Assembly: GCA_934700335.1 (NCBI GenBank)
Contig: CAKUXM010000026.1
Coordinates: 1 to 13,376 of the forward strand
Length of the DNA: 13,376 nucleotides
Reading direction: 5' to 3'
Source: an uncultured Candidatus Melainabacteria bacterium
GTDB lineage: Bacteria > Cyanobacteriota > Vampirovibrionia > Gastranaerophilales > Gastranaerophilaceae
Positions 7,548-13,376 of this stretch are shown in pieces. Made by a program: the position numbers and the translations under genes. The first letter of the stretch is position 1; each line of letters opens with the position of its first letter. The notes below the pieces were generated by a model. That model was not told the DNA's origin. It made no database searches and saw nothing but the letters and a program-made list of their open reading frames with translations.

Positions 7548-8597
7548 ATGGCAAGAAAAAAGAAACCACCAGAGCATGAAAACTTAGAAAGATGGTTGGT
7601 ATCCTATGCCGACTTTATTACATTGCTGTTTGCAACATTTGTTGTGTTATATGCTTTGTCTCAAGTTGATATTTCTGAATATATAAAATTAGAAGAAGCT
7701 ATGAAAGCTGCTTTTAGTCCTTCCTCATTGATGGAATCAATGGACTCTTTCTTAGATAATACTAAATCAGAATCTCCAGTTGATGCTAAAAGTGCTGATT
7801 CTGTGGTTTCTCCTTTAATGCTTGAATATATGAGTCCTGCATATGAACAACGTTCTTATGAAGAAATTGATCAAGAAATTAAAGATGCAACTAAAAAAGG
7901 TGAGCTTGAAGGCGTTAAATCAGAAATTACAGATAAAGGTTTAGTAATTACATTTAGCGAGGATTTAATCTTTAATCCCGGTTCAGCAACTTTAACTCCA
8001 AAAGCTTTGGTGTCTTTGAATAAAGTCGGTGTAATGATAACTGAAAAATTTGTACTTCACTACATTAGAGTTGAAGGTCATACTGATAATTCACCAATTA
8101 TGTCTTTTGTATTCCCTTCAAACTGGGAACTTTCTTCAGCTCGCTCAAGCTCAATCATTAGACACTTGGTTGGTCAATTCAAACTAATGCCTGGATTGTT
8201 TACTGCCGTTGGTTATGGCGATACAAGACCTATTGCAGATAACAAAACTCAAGCTGGTAAGAAAAGAAATCGTCGTGTTGATATTGTTATTTTAAGAAAT
8301 AAATTTAAACAAATGGAAAATGCACAAATTGACTTAATGAAAATGAGTAAAACTGAGCAAGAAAAATTCCAAGCAGAAAGAATGCACACTATCAAAAGAT
8401 TAAAAGGATTATCAGAGGCTGCTAAAAACTTAGCAGAAGGTGATGTTGCAGCAGAAAATAATGCAATCATGATGAAAGATAAATCAACAGAAACAATGCA
8501 ATTAAATCCAGGTAATAAAATGCTTTATAATCAAGATTTAGCACCTGTTAATATTGTTGATCCAAAAACTTTTGATATAGATTTTCAAGAAAATTAA
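7548..8597 (+). CDS. motB: Flagellar stator protein MotB with an extended C-terminus
   Basis: MotB is the ion-conducting dimer of the stator and anchors it to peptidoglycan. Seen in the 349-residue product: a basic N-terminus, one membrane segment (about 17-38) holding YADFITLLFATF with the ion-binding D22, a linker/plug region (about 43-125), and an OmpA-like peptidoglycan-binding domain (about 128-250) with VEGHTDNSPI (175-184), NWELSSARS (192-200), GYGDTRPIA (222-230) and NRRVDIVIL (241-249). Residues 251-349 form an extra tail of about 100 residues. The first half is rich in Lys, Glu and Met and probably helical; the end is acidic. MotB proteins usually end soon after the OmpA domain. GGAAG inside the end of motA serves as ribosome site, so translation is probably coupled. 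The next gene starts 7 nt after the stop. Confidence 0.93.
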   Translation: MARKKKPPEHENLERWLVSYADFITLLFATFVVLYALSQVDISEYIKLEEAMKAAFSPSSLMESMDSFLDNTKSESPVDAKSADSVVSPLMLEYMSPAYEQRSYEEIDQEIKDATKKGELEGVKSEITDKGLVITFSEDLIFNPGSATLTPKALVSLNKVGVMITEKFVLHYIRVEGHTDNSPIMSFVFPSNWELSSARSSSIIRHLVGQFKLMPGLFTAVGYGDTRPIADNKTQAGKKRNRRVDIVILRNKFKQMENAQIDLMKMSKTEQEKFQAERMHTIKRLKGLSEAAKNLAEGDVAAENNAIMMKDKSTETMQLNPGNKMLYNQDLAPVNIVDPKTFDIDFQEN

Positions 8598-8604
8598 GGA
8601 TACT

Positions 8605-9201
8605 ATGAAATATTATATAGGTTTAGCAATGGCACCTGCCTCAACAGTTGAAAGTGGTCTAGCGGTCATTGACGATAACAAAAACATAATTTTAATTGAT
8701 AAATTGTTCAAAGTAAAAGATATTCAGTTTTTCTTTGATAACTATTCATCACTAAAAAATTCAACAATTTGTATTTCTCTACCTTGGGATAATTCAATGC
8801 TTGAAGGCAAATGGAGAATTTTATCAAAACCTTATCAACAAGTTGCGACAAATACTCATATTCCAAATCGTGAAAATTGGACACAACGTTATACAAAGAG
8901 AGGTTGTGAATATTTTAACGAACTAAAATCCTTGGGTATTGATTTAATAAGAACAGAGTTGTATCTTGCAAGACAAACTTTAAATTTAAGTTCATATTTT
9001 AAAGAAAGGACTCCTGCTGATTGCAAATTTTTACAAAATACATTAAAAATTGAGCATGGATTTGATGAAATCCCTTCAAATATGATGCCCGCAGCGCAAT
9101 TAGAGGCTATTGTGTGCGCTTTGATTGCTCAAAAATACGATACAAATAAAGAGGATTGCAAAGAATTATTTATGTTTAATGGGTTAAAAACCGTTATTTA
9201 A
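8605..9201 (+). CDS. Unrecognised protein in the motAB unit; possible degenerate RNase H-like fold
   Basis: I do not recognise this 198-residue protein with certainty. It has no signal peptide or membrane segment. The start YYIGLAMAPAS...SGLAVID (3-23) looks like the first two strands of an RNase H-like fold as in DUF429 or RuvC-type proteins, STICISLPW (53-61) could be a later strand, and AAQLEAIVCALIAQKY (163-178) resembles the final helix with its acidic residue (E167). The usual first catalytic aspartate after the opening Gly is missing (GLA instead of GID), so if the fold is right the protein is probably not an active nuclease. The ribosome site TAAGGA (8595-8600) contains the motB stop codon and the ATG is 4 nt further on, so translation is tied to motB. 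This makes a role with the stator possible but not shown. Confidence 0.8.
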   Translation: MKYYIGLAMAPASTVESGLAVIDDNKNIILIDKLFKVKDIQFFFDNYSSLKNSTICISLPWDNSMLEGKWRILSKPYQQVATNTHIPNRENWTQRYTKRGCEYFNELKSLGIDLIRTELYLARQTLNLSSYFKERTPADCKFLQNTLKIEHGFDEIPSNMMPAAQLEAIVCALIAQKYDTNKEDCKELFMFNGLKTVI

Positions 9202-9282
9202 CACTATTTTGCAATTGTAACTATTTCTTAACATAATTTTTGAAATATAGCAAAAAAAATAATCTTTTTGACTTTATTTTAA

Positions 9283-9288
9283 TATAAG
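9283..9288 (+). promoter_or_regulatory. Weak -10 candidate upstream of the HEAT-repeat gene
   Basis: TATAAG lies 25 nt before the ATG at 9314 in the 112-nt gap 9202-9313. TTGACT occurs at 9268-9273, but it is only 9 nt from this box, so the two do not form a normal pair. Otherwise the gap holds AT-rich sequence with no clear terminator or small gene. Confidence 0.25.
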
Positions 9289-9313
9289 TGTGTAAGGAAA
9301 GGTTAATTGTACT

Positions 9314-10333
9314 ATGGCAATCAATGCAATCAGTCCAATTCGAGCAGGAGAACCAGTTAGCGCTATTTCTCCAATAAAAGCAAAAAGATTAGATGATAAT
9401 AAACAACAAGAGCAAATGATGCAAATGCAACCAGCATTTACTGCACCAATTTATATGTATCCAATGCAACCAGTGTATATGATGCCTCAACCAGTGGCTA
9501 TGCCTCATATGATGCCTCAATATCAACCAAATGTTGCAACTAATCCAATTAAAGCTGAAGAAAATAGAGTTACTCCTCAAGACGCTTTAAGAGCTCAAGC
9601 TTTAGCTCAACCAAAAACAAAAATTATTTTAGAAAATAATAAATCAGATAAACCTGCACCTCAAAAAACAAAACCAGAAGATGTTATTCCAAATGCAGAA
9701 GCTAAAAATGAAGTAAAAACTCCAGAAAAAGCCGTGGAAGCGTTTAAAGGACAAGCTGCAGAAGATGCAAAAGCAACAGCTTCAAAAAGAAAACCTCAAA
9801 TAGTTGAGGCTGAAACTTTAAAACCTCAATTAGATTTAGACGGTTTAGTAGAAATTTTGAACAGTAAAGATTACGAAGAACAAGCAAATGCAATGGAAGC
9901 TATCGCTCAAATTTCAAAATTAGCTCCAGAAAAAGCAGATGAATTACTAGATATAAAAGTTCTTGATTCATTAATCGGTATTATGAGCCAAGATACAACA
10001 AAAGTTCCAGAGGCTGATAGAAAATCAGTTCAAAGAAACAAAGAATATGCAATGTATACAACAGCAATTCTTCAAAAACAATACACTGACGGTGTTAAAC
10101 AAGTTGCAAATGCAACTGTTCCAATGGAAGAAATTGTTGGTATGGCCGGTATCGTTAATGAACTTAAAAATGATGAAAACGCTGGTTCTAGAGAAGCAGC
10201 TTTAGCATCATTAAGTTATATCAAAAATCCAGAATACAAAGAAGACTTAAAACAATTATTTGCAGAAGCATCAAGAGACATTGATCCAGCAGTTAGAAAA
10301 AAAGCAGAAAAAGAACTTGCTGAATTAAAATAA
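9314..10333 (+). CDS. HEAT-repeat protein with Met/Pro/Gln-rich N-terminal region
   Basis: The 339-residue product appears cytoplasmic, with no signal peptide or membrane segment. Three parts are visible. Residues 1-30 contain AISPIRA (5-11) and AISPIKA (17-23), echoed by ATNPIKA (75-81). Residues 31-72 are low complexity, with ten Met among many Pro and Gln, and residues 83-170 are charged and probably disordered. From about 174 the chain is helical and ends in HEAT/ARM-like repeats, clearest in SREAALASLSYIKNPEYKEDLKQLF and DIDPAVRKKAEKEL (322-335). HEAT repeats bind other proteins; the partner is unknown. The ribosome site AAGGAAAGG (9294-9302) is unusually far (11 nt) from the ATG. It follows the motAB unit after 112 nt and ends at a hairpin terminator. 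I cannot assign a specific function. Confidence 0.85.
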   Translation: MAINAISPIRAGEPVSAISPIKAKRLDDNKQQEQMMQMQPAFTAPIYMYPMQPVYMMPQPVAMPHMMPQYQPNVATNPIKAEENRVTPQDALRAQALAQPKTKIILENNKSDKPAPQKTKPEDVIPNAEAKNEVKTPEKAVEAFKGQAAEDAKATASKRKPQIVEAETLKPQLDLDGLVEILNSKDYEEQANAMEAIAQISKLAPEKADELLDIKVLDSLIGIMSQDTTKVPEADRKSVQRNKEYAMYTTAILQKQYTDGVKQVANATVPMEEIVGMAGIVNELKNDENAGSREAALASLSYIKNPEYKEDLKQLFAEASRDIDPAVRKKAEKELAELK

Positions 10334-10354
10334 TCTTAAATTTTAAATAAACTG

Positions 10355-10388
10355 AAGAGAGAGGGCTCTTGTCCTCTCTCTTGTTTTG
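10355..10388. terminator. Hairpin terminator between convergent genes, possibly bidirectional
   Basis: A 10-bp perfect stem AAGAGAGAGG (10355-10364) and CCTCTCTCTT (10373-10382) has an 8-nt loop. It is 21 nt after the HEAT gene stop on the plus strand and 7 nt after the stop of the small secreted gene on the minus strand. The T tract on the plus side is interrupted (TTGTTTTG) and the one on the minus side is weaker (CAGTTTATTT), so efficiency is uncertain in both directions. Confidence 0.75.
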
Positions 10389-10389
10389 T

Positions 10390-10716
10390 CTACGGTTTGT
10401 ATGAACCTGAAGGTTCACCAATACAGTTGCCGAATTGACAGTTGAAATCATACGTGAATGGAGTTCCTCCAATTCCGCCCCTGCTTTCAGTTGCGCCTGT
10501 TGTTTGTGGACTTAAACCAGTTGATTGTCCATACATGTTGCTGTTATGTTGAAGTATTGGATTGTTGTTTACACTATTTATAGAACAAGCTCCTCCTGTA
10601 CACATTCCATTTGAATCAGTAGTATTTTGAATTTTTGAATTAAAATCAAAATTTTGTGCAAAAACAGCCAAACTCAACACAACAGCTACAATAAATAACG
10701 CTAAAATTCTAAACAT
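10390..10716 (-). CDS. Small secreted protein with two CX4C pairs, function unknown
   Basis: I do not recognise this 108-residue protein. It has a clear Sec signal peptide: MFR, a hydrophobic core (4-18) and a likely cleavage after AVFA (17-20). The mature chain of about 88 residues is rich in Asn, Gly, Ser and Thr. It holds four cysteines in two CX4C pairs, CTGGAC (39-44) and CQFGNC (93-98), which could form disulfides or bind a metal in the periplasm. A GTG three codons upstream (10725) is in frame, but it forms part of the ribosome site AGGTGG (minus strand, 10727-10722), 5 nt from the ATG used here. The gene lies 81 nt downstream of recN on the same strand and ends at the shared hairpin. 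A 6-bp hairpin (10727-10747) abuts the ribosome site. Confidence 0.78.
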   Translation of the reverse strand: MFRILALFIVAVVLSLAVFAQNFDFNSKIQNTTDSNGMCTGGACSINSVNNNPILQHNSNMYGQSTGLSPQTTGATESRGGIGGTPFTYDFNCQFGNCIGEPSGSYKP

Positions 10717-10726
10717 AATTTCCACC

Positions 10727-10747
10727 TATCCTTACATTTATAGGATA
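10727..10747 (-). other. Inverted repeat abutting the ribosome site of the small secreted gene
   Basis: TATCCT and AGGATA arms of 6 bp enclose a 9-nt loop; on the minus strand the 3' arm runs directly into the ribosome site AGGTGG. It could limit ribosome access or be a binding site. The loop and upstream arm also contain TATAAA, a possible -10 box, in which case most of the hairpin would not be transcribed. Confidence 0.3.
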
Positions 10748-10763
10748 AGTTATTTAGCCGAAT

Positions 10764-10791
10764 AAAACATTGTAGGGATTATCAATATTTT
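10764..10791 (-). terminator. Weak AT-rich hairpin after recN
   Basis: On the minus strand AAAATATTG and CAATGTTTT can pair over 9 bp with one G-U, around a 10-nt loop, 6 nt after the recN stop. The stem is AT-rich and no separate T tract follows, so it is at best a weak terminator. Read-through into the small secreted gene remains possible. Confidence 0.25.
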
Positions 10792-10797
10792 AGAAAA

Positions 10798-12444
10798 TTA
10801 TTGAACTAAAGAGCGAGCAAATTCTAGTGATTCATTGTTAACTTCTCCACTTGCAAGCTCTGCTAATGCTTTAATTTTTTCTTCATCAGAAAGGCTTTTT
10901 ATAGTTACCTTTGTTATATCATCTTGTTTTTTTGATACATAAATGTGTGTGTTTGCTTTTGATGCAATTATTGCTTGGTGAGTAATCAAAATTATCTGTC
11001 TGTATTTAGCAAGATTTGAGATTTTTTCTGATACTGAAATTGAAGCTTTACCCGAAATACCTGTATCTATTTCGTCAAAAATAACGGTATCGATGTCATC
11101 ATTTTGTGCAAAAATTGATTTTATTGCTAACATTACACGAGAAATTTCACCGCCTGATGCAACTTTTATAAGAGGTTTTACTTCTTCTGAGATGTTAGTA
11201 GAAATTAGAAATTCAACGCTATCGGCACCGTTTGAATTTAGCTCTACTGGTGAAATTTGAATTTTGAATTTAGATTTTTGCAATTCTAAATCAGTCAATT
11301 CGTTTACAATGATTTTTGATAAATCTTCCGAAACTTCTTTACGTTTTTCTGTTAAAAGCTTAGCTTTTTTTGTTAATTCTTTTTTTAGTTTTTCAACTTT
11401 TATCGTCAAATCTGACAGTAAATCTTCTGATAATTCGACTTTTGAATACTCATCAGAAAGTTTGTTGTAAGTGTTTAAGACATCTTCAAGAGTGTTTCCG
11501 TATTTGCGTTTTAGTTTATCTAAAAGGTAGATACGTTCTTGTATTTCGTTAATTCTTTCTTGGTCAAATTCGCATTTTGAAGAATATGTATTTAGTTCTG
11601 ATGCGATATCTTTAATTTCTTCAATTTTATCAAGGAAGTTTGATTCTAGTTCAGAAAGATTTTCGTCCATTGCAGAGGCTTTTGATAGCAATGATTTTAC
11701 TGCAAGTAAACCATTTAAGCATGAGTTATCGTCTTCTGATAATGTCCAAAATGCGCCTGTTGTGTATTCTTTTAGCTTTTCTGCATTTGATAAAATATTT
11801 AATTCGTTTTGTAATTCTGTATCTTCGTTTATGTCTTCAATATTTGCAGAAGATATTTCGTCAATTTGAAATTTTAGAAAATCAATTTGATTTTCAGTTA
11901 AGGTTTGAGCGTTTTGAATTTCTTTTAAGTCAGTTAATGCTTTTTGGTATTCTGCCCAAAGTACTTTATATTCTTCTAAATCTTTACCATAAATATCTTT
12001 AGAATATTCGTCTAATAAATTGACATGACACGTTGGCTGCATAAATGAATATGTTTGGTGTTGAGAATGAAAATCTAAAAATAGGTCTTTCAGATTTTTT
12101 AAAAAATCCATATTAACAAGAGTTCCGTTGACTCTTGAACGAGAGGAAGACGTTGAAATTTCACGAGTGATAACTAAATCTTCACCCCAGTTTTCAATGC
12201 CAAATTCATCTAATAATTTTGAAATATCTTTTTTAACAGATAGGGAAAGCTCAATTGTAGCTTTGTCTGTACCGGATTTAATTAAATCTTTTCCTGCTTT
12301 TGCCCCAAAAGCAACATCAATTGCGTTAATTAAGATACTTTTACCAGAACCTGTTTCACCAGTGATTACGTTTAAACCTTCGGAAAAGTCCACAGTAATA
12401 TCATCTATTAAAATATAATTTTTTACATGAATAGATTTTATCAT
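10798..12444 (-). CDS. recN: DNA repair protein RecN (SMC-like ATPase)
   Basis: RecN is an SMC-like ATPase that gathers DNA ends during RecA-dependent repair of double-strand breaks. The 548-residue product shows MIKSIHVKNYILIDD at the start, Walker A GETGSGKS (29-36), the family block DFHSQHQ (124-130), two long Lys/Glu/Leu-rich coiled-coil stretches (about 150-225 and 325-385), the ABC signature ASGGEISRVMLAIKS (429-443), Walker B VIFDEIDTGISG (454-465) and THQ (488-490). The length matches the family. The frame is open upstream, but the first residue is taken at the ATG at 12444 because family members begin there. That ATG overlaps the nadK stop in ATGA, and GGGGAG lies 13-18 nt upstream, so translation is probably coupled to nadK. 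The nadK-recN neighbourhood also occurs in E. coli. I see no SOS operator that I would defend. Confidence 0.96.
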   Translation of the reverse strand: MIKSIHVKNYILIDDITVDFSEGLNVITGETGSGKSILINAIDVAFGAKAGKDLIKSGTDKATIELSLSVKKDISKLLDEFGIENWGEDLVITREISTSSSRSRVNGTLVNMDFLKNLKDLFLDFHSQHQTYSFMQPTCHVNLLDEYSKDIYGKDLEEYKVLWAEYQKALTDLKEIQNAQTLTENQIDFLKFQIDEISSANIEDINEDTELQNELNILSNAEKLKEYTTGAFWTLSEDDNSCLNGLLAVKSLLSKASAMDENLSELESNFLDKIEEIKDIASELNTYSSKCEFDQERINEIQERIYLLDKLKRKYGNTLEDVLNTYNKLSDEYSKVELSEDLLSDLTIKVEKLKKELTKKAKLLTEKRKEVSEDLSKIIVNELTDLELQKSKFKIQISPVELNSNGADSVEFLISTNISEEVKPLIKVASGGEISRVMLAIKSIFAQNDDIDTVIFDEIDTGISGKASISVSEKISNLAKYRQIILITHQAIIASKANTHIYVSKKQDDITKVTIKSLSDEEKIKALAELASGEVNNESLEFARSLVQ

Positions 12445-13253
12445 TTTTCTGGCGCAACTCCCCAATGAAATTTGCTACGTAAAACGCAATAAAAATCATC
12501 ATCTAATAGTGCAAGGTGTGCTTTTAATTCAGATGCTTCAATATTTATCATAGGAGAAAACATACCTGCATCATCACCGTCAACAGCAAGATTAAATGAC
12601 ATATTGTTATCGATTGAATGAATAGAAATATTTTCTGTTGATGGAATAACAAGAGGTCTAGCAGTCAATGTGTGTGGACAAATTGGAACAACAACTAATG
12701 CCTCTAACATTGGATATAAAACCGGTCCACCTGCTGAAAGCCCGTAAGCAGTAGAACCTGTAGGTGTTGAAATGATTATACCGTCTGCAATGTATTCACA
12801 TACAAATTTGTCATTGATTTTTAATCTAAAACGTCCTGTTCTTGACCCAGAAACACCTTTTATAACGAAGTCATTTAAGGCTAACATATCGTTTAATTTT
12901 AGCATTAATCGATTTTCAATTTTAAATTCATTATTTAAAATTTTATCAACGGCAAATTCAAAATCTGATTGGTTAACTTGAGAAAGAAATCCAAGTCTGC
13001 CAATGTTTAAACCAAATACAGGGATTTTATATGGTGCAAAGAATTTAGCAGTTCTAAGAATGGTTCCGTCTCCACCAATTACAAAGACAAAATTTGTGTC
13101 AATACAAGTACAATCAGATATATCTTGAATGTCGTATTTTACATAGTTAAGTCTTTTTTTTGCTAATATAGCTTCTAATGCTTCCAGAGAAGTTTTATAT
13201 TCTGGAATTCCCGTATTGTATATAACGCAAAATTTTGAATTTATCCCTAACAT
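12441..13253 (-). CDS. nadK: NAD kinase
   Basis: NAD kinase phosphorylates NAD to NADP in the cytoplasm, using ATP or polyphosphate depending on the species. The 270-residue product carries the signature GGDGT (60-64), GLNIGRLGFL (81-90), ISTPTGSTAYGLSAGGP (161-177), the ICPHTLTARPLV stretch (191-202) and DGDDAG (225-230), and ends in LRSKFHWG as family members do. An in-frame TTG lies six codons upstream (13271), but it falls on the far side of the -10 box and has no ribosome site. The ATG at 13253 is preferred. No Shine-Dalgarno precedes it, and TATAAT sits exactly 6 nt upstream, as for a leaderless transcript. Its stop overlaps the recN start by 4 nt. The upstream terminator at 13278-13307 makes it the first gene of its unit. 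Confidence 0.96.
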   Translation of the reverse strand: MLGINSKFCVIYNTGIPEYKTSLEALEAILAKKRLNYVKYDIQDISDCTCIDTNFVFVIGGDGTILRTAKFFAPYKIPVFGLNIGRLGFLSQVNQSDFEFAVDKILNNEFKIENRLMLKLNDMLALNDFVIKGVSGSRTGRFRLKINDKFVCEYIADGIIISTPTGSTAYGLSAGGPVLYPMLEALVVVPICPHTLTARPLVIPSTENISIHSIDNNMSFNLAVDGDDAGMFSPMINIEASELKAHLALLDDDFYCVLRSKFHWGVAPEK

Positions 13254-13259
13254 AACTAT

Positions 13260-13265
13260 ATTATA
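13260..13265 (-). promoter_or_regulatory. Predicted -10 box (TATAAT) of nadK-recN, leaderless arrangement
   Basis: A perfect TATAAT on the minus strand is followed by ATAGTT and then the nadK ATG, the same 6-nt spacing as at rarA. The -35 region falls in the T tract of the upstream terminator and has no good match at 17 nt; TTGACT is present, but only 8 nt from the -10. Confidence 0.55.
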
Positions 13266-13277
13266 CAACAATGAGTC

Positions 13278-13307
13278 AAAAAAAAGTCATTCTTTTTAAA
13301 GAATGAC
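13278..13307 (-). terminator. Rho-independent terminator of a minus-strand transcript from beyond the right edge
   Basis: The stem GTCATTCTT / AAGAATGAC (9 bp, loop TAAA on the minus strand; 13286-13307) is followed on the minus strand by eight T (13278-13285). It must serve a gene to the right. Bases 13308-13376 are too short to identify it. Two minus-strand frames are open from the edge and stop at 13351-13353 and 13335-13337; either could be the end of that gene. Confidence 0.88.
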
Positions 13308-13376
13308 GATTAAAATTAATATTTGGTAGGTAGGTTAAATAAATTTCAATTTACTTTGTTTTATCAACAATATATA

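Noticed and set aside
6797..9201. motA-motB plus a possible nuclease-like gene as a Zorya-type defence system
   Set aside because: ZorA has a long cytoplasmic tail, while this MotA is a normal 249 residues with rotor-contact residues. MotB is a standard stator protein with an extended tail, the third protein lacks a visible nuclease site, and no ZorC/ZorD/ZorE-like gene is present.
9389..9580. His/Trp-rich minus-strand reading frame
   Set aside because: It is the antisense shadow of the Met/Pro/Gln-rich tract of the HEAT protein gene and has no ribosome site or neighbours.
11264..12418. Several open plus-strand frames opposite recN
   Set aside because: They lie antisense to an intact, clearly conserved recN and are explained by its biased codon use.
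12445..12465. Longer N-terminus for RecN (seven residues more)
   Set aside because: The family begins at MIKSIHVKNY, and the ATG overlaps the nadK stop in the usual coupled arrangement.

Overview
This is an AT-rich, gene-dense stretch of a bacterial chromosome. I see twelve protein genes and no mobile element, CRISPR array, rRNA or tRNA. The gene content suggests a diderm, flagellated or formerly flagellated bacterium: a MotA/MotB stator, a periplasmic-type solute-binding protein, and a gyrase B with the long insertion best known from Gram-negative bacteria. The low GC, the style of the lineage-specific proteins and the combination of genes would fit a non-photosynthetic cyanobacterial relative (Vampirovibrionia/Gastranaerophilales). 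That placement is my inference and no marker in the window proves it.

Layout. On the left, rarA (minus) and a solitary solute-binding protein gene (plus) diverge from a 34-bp gap with overlapping promoter elements. Next comes gyrB-adk, closed by a strong hairpin terminator, then map with its own promoter and ribosome site. A compact three-gene unit follows: motA, motB and an unrecognised 198-aa gene whose Shine-Dalgarno overlaps the motB stop. A gene for a HEAT-repeat protein with a Met/Pro/Gln-rich N-terminal half completes the plus-strand block. A hairpin at 10355-10382 separates this block from the convergent minus-strand genes: nadK, recN (4-nt stop/start overlap) and a small secreted cysteine protein. 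A terminator at 13278-13307 ends another minus-strand transcript that enters from beyond the right edge.

Function. Most genes are housekeeping: replication-fork maintenance (rarA), supercoiling (gyrB), adenylate balance (adk), N-terminal Met removal (map), NADP supply (nadK) and double-strand-break repair (recN). The accessory interest lies in the stator unit, where MotB has a long C-terminal extension and the third gene is unknown, in the HEAT protein and the small secreted protein, and in two genes (rarA, nadK) with the -10/6-nt/ATG spacing typical of leaderless transcripts. I found no convincing new multi-gene system. No stretch over 300 bases lacks a gene; the longest gap is 112 bases (9202-9313).
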